A stretch of DNA of 64,000 nt from Hyphomicrobiales bacterium (lineage in GTDB: Bacteria; Pseudomonadota; Alphaproteobacteria; Rhizobiales; Beijerinckiaceae), in NCBI GenBank assembly GCA_900470775.1, contig UCBZ01000032.1, positions 1 to 64,000 of the forward strand. Reading direction: 5' to 3'. A model generated the notes under the pieces. That model had not been told where the DNA came from. It searched no databases and was given only the letters and a program-made list of their open reading frames with translations. The position numbers were made by a program, and so were the translations under genes. Below, piece by piece: positions 1-9,230 of this stretch; positions within the stretch are counted from its first letter, which is position 1, and each line of letters starts with the position of its first letter.

Positions 1-49
1 GCGCGCGAAAAGGGCGCGATTGGTTCAAAGCGCATGGCTTGCCAATTCC

Positions 50-1300
50 TCAGCCCTGAAAAGCACCAGAGAACGGGTGAAACCGAATCAGATCGCCAGG
101 ATGGAGGTCTCCGCATTCGGCGGCGATCTCGGCAAGCCCGTCCGCGAGGGCGAGCGGGCGAAGCTGTGCCGCGCCGCCCTTGCCGATGATCTCCGCCCTC
201 GCCTCCTCGCCCTTGTCGGATACGATCCGCGCGGGGACAAATTCCGTACGACCCGGGCGCCGCGCAAACCCCGCCGTGATGGCCAACGGATAGCCGATGT
301 GCGGACGATGAGGCCGTCCCTGCAGAGCCCCCACCATGGCTTGTCCCAGGATGAGCCAGGACACGAAGCTTGCAACTGGATTGCCGGGGAGCCCGAGATA
401 CGCCGCCGGGCCGATCCTGCCCACGATCGCCGGTTTGGCTGGCTTGAGGGCGATCTTCAGCATCCGACCGCTCCCTCCTGCGTGTCTCAAGGCAGCAAGG
501 CTATGGTCCTCTTCGCCGACCGAGGCCCCTCCGGTGGTGATCACGAGATCAGAACGCTCCGAAAGCATCCTCAGCCGTTCTGCAATCTCCGCACGCGAGT
601 CTGGTGCCCGGCCGCCGTCGATCGCATCGTGCCCCGCTTGGCCAATCAGCGACAGCAGCATGGGGCGGTTGGAGTCATAGACCGCTGCGCCACTCAGCAT
701 GGCGCCCGCATCCCGCAGTTCATCGCCGGTGGAAAGAACGGCTACGCGCAGCCTGGACATGACCGCAACGGTTTCCGCGCCCTGAGCGGCGAGCATGGCG
801 ACATGGCGAGGATCTAACTTGATGCCGGGCTTCAGGAGCGGTTCGAGCGGCTCGATATCCTCTCCTTGATGACGAATATTGTCACCGGGCGACATGCGGC
901 GCGCCAGAACGATCGATGCACCCTCGCGTTTGACATGCTCCTGCATCACGACGGCGTCCGCGCCCTCCGGCATCGGAGCGCCCGTGAAGATGCGGGCAGC
1001 CTTCCCGGCCGATAAGCGCTGGCCGCAACGCCCGGCGGGCACACGATCCACGATCTTGAGACGCGTGCCTTCAGACAGGCCTGACGCCGCGACCAGGGCA
1101 TAGCCGTCCATGGCCGATTGGGTGAAGGGGGGTGAAGCAATGTGCGCCACGAAGGTTTCGGCCAGGATCCGTCCAGCGGACTCGTTCAGCCTTACGGTTT
1201 CGCCTCGCGAAAGCGTCCTGGCGCACGCGATCGCGGCGGCGCAAGCATCAGCGATGGACATAAGCGTATTGCGGGAGACCTCGTCAACGACGGCGTCCAT
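50..1300 (-). CDS. moeA: Molybdopterin molybdotransferase MoeA
   Basis: This enzyme inserts molybdate into adenylylated molybdopterin, the last step of molybdenum cofactor synthesis, in the cytoplasm. The product is about 416 residues, normal for the family. Family motifs are visible in order: SPPFTQSAMDGYA near residue 60, IFTGAPMPEGADAVV near 105, STGDEL near 190, TTGGASVG near 257 and LPGNPVAS near 315. I chose the ATG at 1300 because an AGGGAGA ribosome site lies just upstream; an in-frame extension to 1351 lacks one. A perfect FNR/FixK-type box sits about 190 bp upstream, which fits cofactor supply for anaerobic molybdoenzymes such as nitrate reductase. That link is inferred. Confidence 0.95.
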   Translation of the reverse strand: MDAVVDEVSRNTLMSIADACAAAIACARTLSRGETVRLNESAGRILAETFVAHIASPPFTQSAMDGYALVAASGLSEGTRLKIVDRVPAGRCGQRLSAGKAARIFTGAPMPEGADAVVMQEHVKREGASIVLARRMSPGDNIRHQGEDIEPLEPLLKPGIKLDPRHVAMLAAQGAETVAVMSRLRVAVLSTGDELRDAGAMLSGAAVYDSNRPMLLSLIGQAGHDAIDGGRAPDSRAEIAERLRMLSERSDLVITTGGASVGEEDHSLAALRHAGGSGRMLKIALKPAKPAIVGRIGPAAYLGLPGNPVASFVSWLILGQAMVGALQGRPHRPHIGYPLAITAGFARRPGRTEFVPARIVSDKGEEARAEIIGKGGAAQLRPLALADGLAEIAAECGDLHPGDLIRFHPFSGAFQG

Positions 1301-1490
1301 GGTGTCTCCCTGTTGCATGAGTGGCATCATCGACGCACCGGTCTCAAGCACGTCGATCCGGGGCAGTGCCCGGAATCGTCGAGACTGCCTTCGCAGTCAG
1401 TCCGACGTCGAAACCGCCGATTGGTCCCGCTGAGACTGCCACAGGATGCTTGACCTGAGGCTAGAATTCCCGAGTTCGGTGCGAGCGTCG

Positions 1491-1504
1491 TTGATGGAAA
1501 TCAA
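1491..1504. promoter_or_regulatory. FNR/FixK-type box upstream of moeA
   Basis: TTGATGGAAATCAA has two perfect half sites, TTGAT and ATCAA, spaced by four bases. It lies between the end of the cold-shock gene and moeA, and moeA is the only gene it can plausibly serve. Confidence 0.6.
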
Positions 1505-1627
1505 ACAAGAGAGAGGCATGCCCGTCTCGTACGCGTCCCCGCGACGTTTCCGGCCATTCTTTTGTCAGCGACGACCTTAAACGGCAGCCGCCGGCGCGGA
1601 ACGCTTGAACGTGTGAAGGTAGTCTGA

Positions 1628-1837
1628 TCACGCCGCCTGAAGCTGCTCGGCAGCCATTTTGCCAGAACGGCTGTCGCGAGCGACCTCGAAGCCGAGCTTC
1701 TGGCCTTCTTGCAGATCACGCATTCCAGCGCGCTCGACGGCGGAGATGTGAACGAACACATCCTGGCTGCCATCATCAGGCTGAATGAAGCCGAAGCCCT
1801 TGGTGGAATTAAACCATTTCACTGTGCTGGTGGTCAC
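1628..1837 (-). CDS. CspA-family cold-shock protein
   Basis: A 69-residue single cold-shock domain that binds single-stranded RNA or DNA. Both RNA-binding motifs are present: KGFGFI (RNP1-like) and VFVHISA (RNP2-like), after the family start STVKWFN. I place the start at the GTG at 1837 because AAAGGAGG lies six bases upstream; a longer reading from 1858 would run through that ribosome site. The 150 bases upstream are unusually AT-rich for this window, as expected of a cold-shock leader, but no structure was worked out. It appears to be a single-gene unit. Confidence 0.93.
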   Translation of the reverse strand: MTTSTVKWFNSTKGFGFIQPDDGSQDVFVHISAVERAGMRDLQEGQKLGFEVARDSRSGKMAAEQLQAA

Positions 1838-2199
1838 GAAAAACCTCCTTTTTTGCAAGATCTGTTGTTCGCCGAACGAATGTTAAGCCAGTTCAGAACG
1901 CTATCGAAAGGGAATATTTATCAGAATCGCGCAAAACGCGAAAACAACAACGGCTTTCCAAACAAATTTGGACGCAAATTAATCTACGTTGTCGTCCGCA
2001 TCATCTAAGCAGTTTGTCTATCTATTCTTTGTATACGCATTGAGCGCGGCAGATCTGGAATGAGTGGATCGACAGGGTGATATGGGGCCGCGGCCAAGAC
2101 GAGCTTGCACCCATTCTGGCCTGTATGCCTCTTTGCCATAGGCCAGAACTGACCGATGCCGGTGCCTGTGAGCGATCGGCGGCAAAACGCGAGAACAGC
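1838..2199. other. Gene-free stretch with AT-rich leader
   Basis: No convincing gene is present. Bases 1850-2010 are strongly AT-rich and probably hold the promoter and leader of the cold-shock gene. Bases 2010-2199 return to high GC and contain only shadow reading frames. Confidence 0.5.
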
Positions 2200-2213
2200 T
2201 TGATCTGCCGCAA
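2200..2213. promoter_or_regulatory. FixK-type box upstream of usp
   Basis: TTGATCTGCCGCAA fits the relaxed FixK pattern TTGA/C-N6-T/GCAA. It ends 57 bp before the usp start at 2271. Near-identical boxes precede the usp genes at 3221 and 14263. Confidence 0.55.
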
Positions 2214-2270
2214 GGCGCACTGACGCCCAACGCTTTCCTTGGGGTGTCTCAAGCCCAGGAGAAGTCTCCC

Positions 2271-3107
2271 ATGCCGTATGCGACACTGATGGTCCCTGTC
2301 GACGACAGCGAGACATCCACGGCACGGATCGCGTTCGCCTGCGAACTTGCCGAGCATTTCGGCTGCAGCCTGCTCGGCGTGGCCGCCCGCCGGCCCAAGG
2401 CGCCGTTCATCGAGCCGAACGCCACGATGGCGGCGGTACGCGAACTCGTGGCTGCGGAGATGGAGAAGGCCGAAGCTTCGCTACAACGCGCAGAAATGCG
2501 TTTCCGCGCCCTGATCGGCCCACGCAATATCCTGAGCGAATGGCGCTCGACATTGACGAATCTGACGACGATCGTCGCCGCTGAAGCGCGCGCTGTGGAT
2601 CTCATCGTCATCGGACGCAGTCGGCCCGGCACCACCACCCCCTCCTACGCTATGGACCCGGGCGATGCGCTGATGGGCGCCGGCCGGCCGGTCCTCGTCA
2701 CCCCGCCCGATGTGCCGGCCGAGGCGGTCATGTCTCATGTCGTCATCGCCTGGACAGACAGCCGCGAGGCCAGGCGGGCGGTCGTCGACGCGATGCCCTT
2801 CCTGCAGGCGGCCGCCCAGGTCACGGTGCTGGAGGTCTGCGGCAGCGACGATATCGGGAATGCCGGCGCGGGCACGGCCGACATCGTGGCTTTTCTGGCT
2901 CTCCACGCCGTCGCGGCCGAGGCTGCCGTCCTTCCGGCTGTCGGCCTGTCCATCGCCCAGCGCATCATGGCCTTCGCGCGGGATGAGAAGGCGGGCCTGA
3001 TCGTAATGGGCGCTTACGGCCATGCGCGGCTGGGGGAATGGGCCTTCGGCGGCGTCACGCGGGAGATGCTGGAAACCAGCCCGGTCTGCCTGCTCCTCAG
3101 TCGCTGA
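2271..3107 (+). CDS. Universal stress protein, tandem UspA domains
   Basis: A 278-residue cytoplasmic protein made of two UspA-like folds. The second domain carries the nucleotide-binding signature GAYGHARLGEWAFGGVT, near residues 244-260, followed by the typical VCLLLS ending. The first domain has a degenerate loop, common in tandem Usp proteins. The ATG at 2271 is preceded by AGGAG; a frame extension to 2244 has no such site. A FixK-type box lies about 60 bp upstream. The gene converges on another usp gene across a strong terminator. Such genes are often induced at low oxygen in FixK/Anr organisms; here this is inferred from the box. Confidence 0.9.
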   Translation: MPYATLMVPVDDSETSTARIAFACELAEHFGCSLLGVAARRPKAPFIEPNATMAAVRELVAAEMEKAEASLQRAEMRFRALIGPRNILSEWRSTLTNLTTIVAAEARAVDLIVIGRSRPGTTTPSYAMDPGDALMGAGRPVLVTPPDVPAEAVMSHVVIAWTDSREARRAVVDAMPFLQAAAQVTVLEVCGSDDIGNAGAGTADIVAFLALHAVAAEAAVLPAVGLSIAQRIMAFARDEKAGLIVMGAYGHARLGEWAFGGVTREMLETSPVCLLLSR

Positions 3108-3166
3108 AGGACACCGGGCGCCGGTACCTGCGCAGTAACGATCCGATGTAGCGTGGGAAAAGCTCA

Positions 3167-3196
3167 CCAGCCCCTCGCGGTGACGCGAGGGGCTGG
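3167..3196. terminator. Bidirectional hairpin between convergent usp genes
   Basis: A perfect 13-bp stem (CCAGCCCCTCGCG and its complement) closes a GTGA loop. It lies between the stop at 3107 (+) and the stop at 3221 (-), so it can end both transcripts. There is no long T run. Confidence 0.75.
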
Positions 3197-3220
3197 GGTT
3201 CGATGATCGAAGCAGAACGC

Positions 3221-4069
3221 TCAGTGAGACAGGAGGCAGGGGATCGGCGTCGAGTCCAAGAGATCCTGCGTCACGCCGCCGAACAGCCATTCCCGCATCC
3301 GGCTGTGACCATAGGCGCCGGAGACGATGAGGTCGGCGCCCTCCTGCTCGGCGAAACCGGTCAATTCATCGACGACGAACCTGGTCGGTTCGGAGCGTAT
3401 GGTCGCGCGGCTGGGCACGCCGTGACGCTGCAGATGATCGGAGACGTCCGCCGCGCCCTGTGCTCCGGCGTCCGGACCGATCGCCAGGACGAAGACCCGC
3501 TCGGCCCGCTTCAGCAGGGGCAGCGCATCCCAGACCGCCCGCCTGGCCTCGCGTGTGTCCTTCCAGGCAATGACGACGTGCTTGCCCGACAGATGCTCCT
3601 TGCGTGGTGGAACGACGAGGATCGGCCGCCCGAGCCCCATGACGAGATCGCCGGGGGAGATCGCCATGCGGCCATGGCTGGCATCGTCGGGACCCTGTCG
3701 ACCGACCACGACGAGATCGGCTGCCCGAGCCTGCTCCAGGGCGAAAGAATTCGGATACGTGAGCGCGCAGCGCCAGTCGATGTCGTTGATCGTGCCGGCA
3801 GCGCGGCGGAACACGGTCTCGGCCTTGGCCAGATTTTCCGCAGCCTCGCGCTTCGCCTGCTCGATGATCGCCGGATCGATCGCAATCGCACCATCGCCGT
3901 AATAGGGCACAACGAATTCCTCGGCGGCGACGCCGATCAGCCGGCTCGAGAACGTGCTGGCGAGGGATGATGCGAGCTTGACGCTGTCGGCGGCATCCAC
4001 GCCGAGGTTCAGCGTCACCATGATGCTGGCATAGGTCGAAAGCTGAAGAGCCTCTTTGATCTCAGACAT
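3221..4069 (-). CDS. Universal stress protein, tandem UspA domains
   Basis: A 282-residue two-domain Usp. The C-terminal domain shows GAYGHSRMREWLFGGVT and ends IPCLLSH. The start at 4069 has AAAGGAGA just upstream. It closely resembles the frameshifted copy at 13064-13908 along its length: both share ASIMV-LNLGV, AAEE-VVPY, the GRM-SPGD block and a VVPP motif. The pair therefore looks like a duplication. A FixK-type box lies 66 bp upstream of the start. Confidence 0.9.
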   Translation of the reverse strand: MSEIKEALQLSTYASIMVTLNLGVDAADSVKLASSLASTFSSRLIGVAAEEFVVPYYGDGAIAIDPAIIEQAKREAAENLAKAETVFRRAAGTINDIDWRCALTYPNSFALEQARAADLVVVGRQGPDDASHGRMAISPGDLVMGLGRPILVVPPRKEHLSGKHVVIAWKDTREARRAVWDALPLLKRAERVFVLAIGPDAGAQGAADVSDHLQRHGVPSRATIRSEPTRFVVDELTGFAEQEGADLIVSGAYGHSRMREWLFGGVTQDLLDSTPIPCLLSH

Positions 4070-4134
4070 GAAACGTCTCCTTTGAATGCACGGGTTTCAC
4101 CAGAGAAGCGTGGCTGGAGCCGGATGTCGGAGCG

Positions 4135-4148
4135 TTGATTCAACGCAA
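4135..4148. promoter_or_regulatory. FixK-type box upstream of usp (3221)
   Basis: TTGATTCAACGCAA fits TTGA-N6-GCAA. It lies 66 bp from the start at 4069 and differs from the box at 4654 by one base. Confidence 0.5.
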
Positions 4149-4174
4149 GGATCGGGCGAAAATCGTCGCGAGCG

Positions 4175-4582
4175 TCAGGCCTCGGCGCTTGCCTGCGAGA
4201 CCTTGCCGAGCTTGCGAAGGCCAACGATCTTGAAGGGCAGCATCTCGCCGTCGTCCTGGCGGATCGACACGTACTCGTCGATCGCGAAGCGATGCTTGTC
4301 GAGCTTGTAGCCGGTCTCGTCATCCGCCGACGCGGCATCGTCGTAGTCGATGACCCAGGTCGCACCTCCGCTGCCACCGGCCCGATGGATCAGCCAGCCG
4401 TGCCGGTCCGGCTCGCCGGCCCAGAACCGCCTGACCCGGCATAGTTCGCGCAGATCCTGCCAGGCCAGCGGATCGATATGCCCGTCCGCATCCAGTGGCG
4501 CCGTGATGTCGTAGCCGTGGCTGGCGCTGCCCTCCGGATAGGCGGCGTTGCGTCCGAGATGAAGGGTTATGCGCTGAAGCAT
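4175..4582 (-). CDS. Conserved-looking hypothetical protein (135 aa)
   Basis: I do not recognise a domain. The product is a small, soluble, acidic protein with no signal peptide or membrane segment. It starts MLQRITLHLGRN and has charged stretches such as DYDDAASADDETG near residue 85. The start at 4582 is supported by GGAGG eight bases upstream; an open frame runs to 4909 but overlaps the divergent synthetase gene. It is divergent from the acyl-CoA synthetase, shares a FixK-type box with it, and lies beside usp genes, so a role in the low-oxygen stress response is plausible but not shown. Confidence 0.7.
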   Translation of the reverse strand: MLQRITLHLGRNAAYPEGSASHGYDITAPLDADGHIDPLAWQDLRELCRVRRFWAGEPDRHGWLIHRAGGSGGATWVIDYDDAASADDETGYKLDKHRFAIDEYVSIRQDDGEMLPFKIVGLRKLGKVSQASAEA

Positions 4583-4653
4583 CGTTCGGCCTCCGGGTTG
4601 CGGCCGTCCATCGGCCGATGCGACAACCATGACGCGAGCTTCGCCGGCGCGAC

Positions 4654-4667
4654 TTGATTCAGCGCAA
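4654..4667. promoter_or_regulatory. FixK-type box between divergent genes
   Basis: TTGATTCAGCGCAA lies 72 bp from the hypothetical gene start (4582) and 82 bp from the synthetase start (4749), so it could serve either or both. Confidence 0.55.
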
Positions 4668-4748
4668 TGACCGGCCGCTACAGTGTGCCACGAGGTTGAA
4701 CCGGACGCCGGACCGATGGCCGGCCCTCTCATTCCACGGGCGGCAGAT

Positions 4749-7442
4749 ATGAGCATCAGGAACTTCGACGCGCTGTTCGAGCCTGCCGCTATCGCGCTCA
4801 TCGGTGCCAGCAACGCGCCCAAGTCGGTCGGCCGGGTGCTTGCGGACAATCTCCTGGGTGCCGGCTTCGCCGGGCCGGTGATGACCGTCAATCCGCATGA
4901 GACGGCCATCCGGTCGACACTGAACTATCGCTCGATCGGCGAACTGCCGGCCACGCCCGACCTCGCCATCGTGGCGACGCCGGCTGCCACCGTCCCGGCC
5001 ATCATCGGGGATCTCGGGCGCCGCGGTTGCCGGGCGGCCGTGGTGATCAGCGCCGGCTTCGGCGCACAGGGCGATGGCGGCGACCTGCACCAGGCCATGC
5101 TGGATGCAGCAAAGCCCCATCTGATGCGGATCGTCGGCCCGAACTGCCTGGGCTTCATCTCCACGCCAAAGGGAATCAATGCCAGCTTCGCCCATCTAAC
5201 GCCTCGCCAGGGCAATATCGCGCTCGTCAGCCAGTCGGGCGCGATCGTCGCGGCGATGCTGGACTGGGCCGATCAGCGCGGCGTCGGCTTCTCCCATATC
5301 CTCTCGCTCGGCGACATGAGCGACGTCGATTTCGGCGATGCGCTCGACTATCTCTGCTCGGACCGCACGACCCGCTCGATCCTGCTCTATGTCGAGAATG
5401 TCACCCATGCGCGCAAGTTCATGTCGGCAGCACGCATAGCCGCGCGCACGAAGCCCGTCCTGGTGGTCAAGGCGGGCCGCAGTGCTGCGGGCGCAAAAGC
5501 CGCGCTCTCGCATACCGGCGCACTTGCCGGAGCCGATGCGGTCTACGATGCCGCCTTCCAGCGGGCCGGGCTGCTGCGTGTCGCGGAACTCGAGGAGCTG
5601 TTCGCGGCAGCGGCCATCCTGGCCACCGGGATGCGCGTCTCCGGCGACCGGATGACCATCCTCACCAATGGCGGCGGCGCCGGCGTCATGGCCGTCGATG
5701 CGCTGGCCGCACGCGACGGCCGCATTGCCGAGCTGGGCGCCGGCACCCTGCATCGCCTGGACAAGGCCCTGCCCGGCTCATGGTCGCACGCCAACCCCGT
5801 GGACATCCTCGGCGACGCGACCGGGGAACGCTATGCCGCGGCGCTCGAGGTCTTGCTCGAGGAGCCGGACAGCGATGCGATCCTGGTCATCAACTGTCCG
5901 ACCGCCGTCACCGACGGGCAGGACGCCGCGAGCGCGGTGGCGCAGGCGGTGGCGCAGGCGGTGGCGCGACATCCCGCCGTTCCCGTCCTGACGAGCTGGC
6001 TCGGCGGAACCACCGCCGAACGCTCGCGCGCGTTTCTCGCGGGCAAGACAATTCCGACCTTCACCAGTCCGGAAGAGGCGGTACGCGCCTTCACCCATCT
6101 CGTCGAATTCCGGCGCAATCAGGACCTGCTGCTGGAGACGCCGTCCGCCGGCGTCGCGATCGCGCCGGCGCAAGTCGATGCGGCGCGGCAGCTCATCGAG
6201 ACCGTGCGTCGCGACGGCCGCTCCGTTCTGAGCGAGCCTGAAGCGAAGCGCCTGCTCGCCCTGTTCGGCATCCCAGCCGTCGAGACCCTGATCGCGGCCA
6301 CGCCCGAGGAGGCGGGACGGCTCTTCGGCCAGATCGGCGCTCCCGTCGCGCTCAAGATCCTGTCGCCCGACATCAGCCATAAATCCGATGTCGGCGGCGT
6401 GGCGTTGAACCTGCGCTCTCAGGCCGAGGTGACGGCGGCCGCGCTTGAAATGCTCGCGCGCGTCCAACAGGCGGCGCCCGGGGCAAAGCAGCTGACCTTC
6501 ACGGTCCAGCCGATGATCTCGCGGCCGAAGGCCTGCGAGCTGATCGTCGGCATCGCCCAGGACGCGACCTTCGGGCCCGTCCTGCTGTTCGGCCGCGGCG
6601 GCACGGCGACGGAGGTGATCGGCGACCGGGCGATCGGGTTGCCGCCGCTCAACTCGGTGTTGGCCAAGGACATGATCGGGCGCACGCGGGTTTCCCGGCT
6701 TCTGGCCGGATACCGCGACGTTCCGCCGGTCCCGCTCGACGCCGTCGCCGAAGTCCTGGTCCGGTTGTCCGAACTCGTCATCCATCTGCCCGATGTCATC
6801 GAACTCGACATCAATCCCCTGCTGGCCGATGCCAGCGGCGTGATCGTGCTCGATGCCCGCGTCGTGATTGGCGCGACCTCTGCATCGCACACGGCCCTCG
6901 CCATCAGCCCCTACCCGCACGAGCTTGGAGAGGACGTGACGCTGACTGACGGCGCCCGCTTCCAGATCCGGCCGATCAGGCCGGATGACGAGGTCGCGCT
7001 GTCCGAGATGGTCGCGCAATGCACGCCGGACGATCTGCGGCTACGCTTCCTGGCACCGCTCAAGACCTTCCCGCACGAGATGGCGGCCCGTCTGTCGCAG
7101 ATCGACTATGATCGCGAGATGGCCTTCGTGGCCGTCGAACCCGACAGCGCCTATGGCAGCGGGCCGATCTTCGGCGTCGTCAGGCTGATCGGCGACCCCG
7201 AACGCGACACCGCGGAATTCGCAGTCCTCGTGCGCTCCGACATGAAGGGGCGCGGCCTCGGCTATCGCCTGATGTCGAAGATCGTGGCCCATGCCAAGGC
7301 CAGCGGCTTCAGACGGCTGTACGGGGATGTATTGCGCGGCAACAGGGTGATGCTCATGATGGCGCGCGAACTTGGATTTACGGCGGATGTTTGCAAGGTC
7401 GGCGAAGAGACCACGCGCATATCGATCGAAACAAGCCCCTGA
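4749..7442 (+). CDS. ADP-forming acyl-CoA synthetase fused to GNAT acetyltransferase
   Basis: About 897 residues. Domains in order are a CoA-binding fold (IALIGASNAPKSVGRVL near residue 15), a succinyl-CoA ligase-like region with the likely phosphohistidine in LSHTGALAGADAVYD near 255, an ATP-grasp domain (about 470-715, KILSPDISHKSDVGGV), and a C-terminal GNAT domain (about 740-890, with FAVLVRSDMKGRGLGYRLM as the acetyl-CoA loop). This matches the Pat/YfiQ-like class of protein acetyltransferases, whose synthetase part is often inactive; the histidine retained here leaves catalysis possible. The start is uncertain: ATG 4749 matches family N-termini, while in-frame starts at 4716 and 4683 exist and no site is strong. 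Confidence 0.9.
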   Translation: MSIRNFDALFEPAAIALIGASNAPKSVGRVLADNLLGAGFAGPVMTVNPHETAIRSTLNYRSIGELPATPDLAIVATPAATVPAIIGDLGRRGCRAAVVISAGFGAQGDGGDLHQAMLDAAKPHLMRIVGPNCLGFISTPKGINASFAHLTPRQGNIALVSQSGAIVAAMLDWADQRGVGFSHILSLGDMSDVDFGDALDYLCSDRTTRSILLYVENVTHARKFMSAARIAARTKPVLVVKAGRSAAGAKAALSHTGALAGADAVYDAAFQRAGLLRVAELEELFAAAAILATGMRVSGDRMTILTNGGGAGVMAVDALAARDGRIAELGAGTLHRLDKALPGSWSHANPVDILGDATGERYAAALEVLLEEPDSDAILVINCPTAVTDGQDAASAVAQAVAQAVARHPAVPVLTSWLGGTTAERSRAFLAGKTIPTFTSPEEAVRAFTHLVEFRRNQDLLLETPSAGVAIAPAQVDAARQLIETVRRDGRSVLSEPEAKRLLALFGIPAVETLIAATPEEAGRLFGQIGAPVALKILSPDISHKSDVGGVALNLRSQAEVTAAALEMLARVQQAAPGAKQLTFTVQPMISRPKACELIVGIAQDATFGPVLLFGRGGTATEVIGDRAIGLPPLNSVLAKDMIGRTRVSRLLAGYRDVPPVPLDAVAEVLVRLSELVIHLPDVIELDINPLLADASGVIVLDARVVIGATSASHTALAISPYPHELGEDVTLTDGARFQIRPIRPDDEVALSEMVAQCTPDDLRLRFLAPLKTFPHEMAARLSQIDYDREMAFVAVEPDSAYGSGPIFGVVRLIGDPERDTAEFAVLVRSDMKGRGLGYRLMSKIVAHAKASGFRRLYGDVLRGNRVMLMMARELGFTADVCKVGEETTRISIETSP

Positions 7443-7809
7443 GCATGTATCGGTGGAGACCATGTTCAGCATCCGCGATGTGCGAGCATGGCTATTTCTC
7501 AAGGCTTTATTCACAGTCGGCGAACACTCTTGCCGGCAGCGACGCTCAGGCCGAAGTCGGTATTCTCGACCCGGGCTGAAACCCTTGCGTCAGGAACCTT
7601 CCTCATCCGGCTCGACATGAGGCGGGCTTACGGCATGTCTAGGGCACGCAGGATGATGGCTCCTACCGCGTTGCGGGCGCATTCGTGACGGCGGGTACCG
7701 GGCCGCATGGCAATCCGACGAACCAGGATCACAGCGTCTGTCCGCCGGCCAGCGTCAGATTGCTTCCTGCTGCGTATCCTCCTGCCGGCGTTTGCGGAAC
7801 TCGTCGAGC
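7443..7809. other. Gene-free stretch before the DUF4010 remnant
   Basis: Only short overlapping frames are present and none looks like a real protein. A frame near 7770-7800 reads LLPAFAELVEQK and may be more of the decayed gene that follows. Confidence 0.4.
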
Positions 7810-8166
7810 AGAAAACCATTCGACCTCGTACCCCTTCTGGTCTTTGCGGGCACGTTTGCGCTGATCGTCGTGCTCAGCGGATGGCTGATGAAGCAGGTCG
7901 GGACACAGGGGATGTTCGTAACCTCGGCGATCGTCGGTCTCGTGGACGTCGATGTGGCCACCATGACGGCGGCGCGGCTTGGCGGCGGTTCGATCGACAC
8001 TGGAACCGCCGCGCTTGGGATCCTGCTTGCGCTGGCGGTCAACGCGCTGGCACGGGCCGTCTACGCGATGGCGGCCGGTCCGCTGGCTTACTCCGGGCGA
8101 TTGGCAGCAGCGACCGCAGCCGGGTTACTCGTTGGCGGCAGCGTCGTCGCGATCATGTTTCACTAA
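7810..8166 (+). pseudogene. C-terminal remnant of an MgtC/SapB-like DUF4010 membrane protein
   Basis: An open frame gives about 118 residues that match only the C-terminal end of DUF4010 proteins. It has three to four hydrophobic segments and the characteristic VTSAIVGLVDVDVATMTAARL core, in which the acidic DVD motif is conserved. Full family members are near 400 residues, so the MgtC-like N-terminal half and most of the DUF4010 domain are missing. There is no credible start or ribosome site. It is best read as a decayed gene, though expression of the fragment cannot be excluded. Confidence 0.65.
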
Positions 8167-8268
8167 GCCGGTCGTGCCCGCGGCTCCCAGCACGACGACC
8201 GCTGCCAAGCTCGTCGGACGGCAGCCTTACGAATCGCCTCCGACCTTGAAGACCTATGAGCTGATTGA

Positions 8269-9141
8269 TCAGCCGGCCAGCTTGTCGGTCGAAGGCCGAT
8301 GCGCCTGGTTTGCGCTTGAGAAGATCGTGCGACCGCGCGGACCTTGGAAATAGGACCGTAGCCAAGGGTCGTTCGACGCGATGAGGGCGGCGGCTGGACC
8401 CGTCGCAATAAGCTTGCCATGGGCGAGCGCGACAATCCTTCCGCAGGCGGCGTCCAATGTGTTGAGATCATGAGTGATCATAAAAACCGTGAGATCAAGC
8501 GTCTCCTGAAGGGTGGTAACCAGTTCATCAAACTCGCCTGCAGATATTGGATCGAGACCTGATGTCGGCTCGTCGAGAAACAGAAGTTCCGGATCCAAGG
8601 CGAGCGCACGAGCGAGCGCGGCCCTCTTGACCATTCCACCCGATAATTCTGCCGGATATTTTTCCGCCGCATCAGGCTTCAAGCCGACCATTGCAATCTT
8701 GAGCATCGCAAGCTCGTCAAGAAGCGATTCAGACAGTTGCAGATGCTCTCGCATCGGAAATTGGATATTCTGCCTTACCGTCAGGGATGAGAACAGTGCA
8801 CCGTGCTGAAACATCACGCCCCAGCGTCGCTCGATTAGCCGACGCGCGTCAGGCGCCAGGGCGCCGACATCCTCGTTGAAGATTTCCACTGTACCTGTCT
8901 GGCGAGGCAGCAGGCCGATGATGGCCCGGGCCAGGACCGATTTGCCCGATCCGGACGCTCCGATCACGCCCAGGATCTCGCCGCGAAACACGTCAAGGTC
9001 GAGGTGGTCGAGAACGACTTTGTCGCCGAAGGCCACGGTGAGATCGCGCACGCGGATGACCACTTCTCGCTGATCAGGTCGGATTCGAGAAGCATCCGCT
9101 GGCGCGCTGCTTGCTAAGGAAATGAACTGTTGCATCGTCAT
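8269..9141 (-). CDS. MlaF-like ABC transporter ATP-binding protein
   Basis: About 290 residues forming a single nucleotide-binding domain. Walker A is GASGSGKS, the signature is AELSGGMVKRAALARA and Walker B is LLFLDEPTSGLDP, followed by the H-loop MITHD. The LSGGM(V)KR form is typical of MlaF/Ttg2A-type ATPases of MCE lipid transporters. No MlaE permease or MCE-domain gene is adjacent, so it is an orphan here. The start is uncertain: ATG 9141 was preferred, with an in-frame alternative at 9192. A FixK-type box lies 76 bp upstream. Confidence 0.82.
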   Translation of the reverse strand: MTMQQFISLASSAPADASRIRPDQREVVIRVRDLTVAFGDKVVLDHLDLDVFRGEILGVIGASGSGKSVLARAIIGLLPRQTGTVEIFNEDVGALAPDARRLIERRWGVMFQHGALFSSLTVRQNIQFPMREHLQLSESLLDELAMLKIAMVGLKPDAAEKYPAELSGGMVKRAALARALALDPELLFLDEPTSGLDPISAGEFDELVTTLQETLDLTVFMITHDLNTLDAACGRIVALAHGKLIATGPAAALIASNDPWLRSYFQGPRGRTIFSSANQAHRPSTDKLAG

Positions 9142-9216
9142 GCCCCGCGATCGGATCAGAGCGCGACACGGTGTTGTATCGCCATACGACATTGACCCTG
9201 ATCTGTCCCGGTCACT

Positions 9217-9230
9217 TTGCTCTGCATCAA
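9217..9230. promoter_or_regulatory. FixK-type box between mlaF-like and adh genes
   Basis: TTGCTCTGCATCAA fits TTGC-N6-TCAA. It is 76 bp from the ATPase start and 169 bp from the dehydrogenase start, so the ATPase is the nearer candidate but both are possible. Confidence 0.5.

Noticed and set aside
20-817. Long plus-strand frame over moeA
   Set aside because: It is a shadow of moeA; the protein has no recognisable motif and the opposite strand has all MoeA motifs.
5778-7019. Long minus-strand frame inside the synthetase/GNAT gene
   Set aside because: A shadow of a well-conserved gene; composition is rich in Arg, Asp and Gly without domains.
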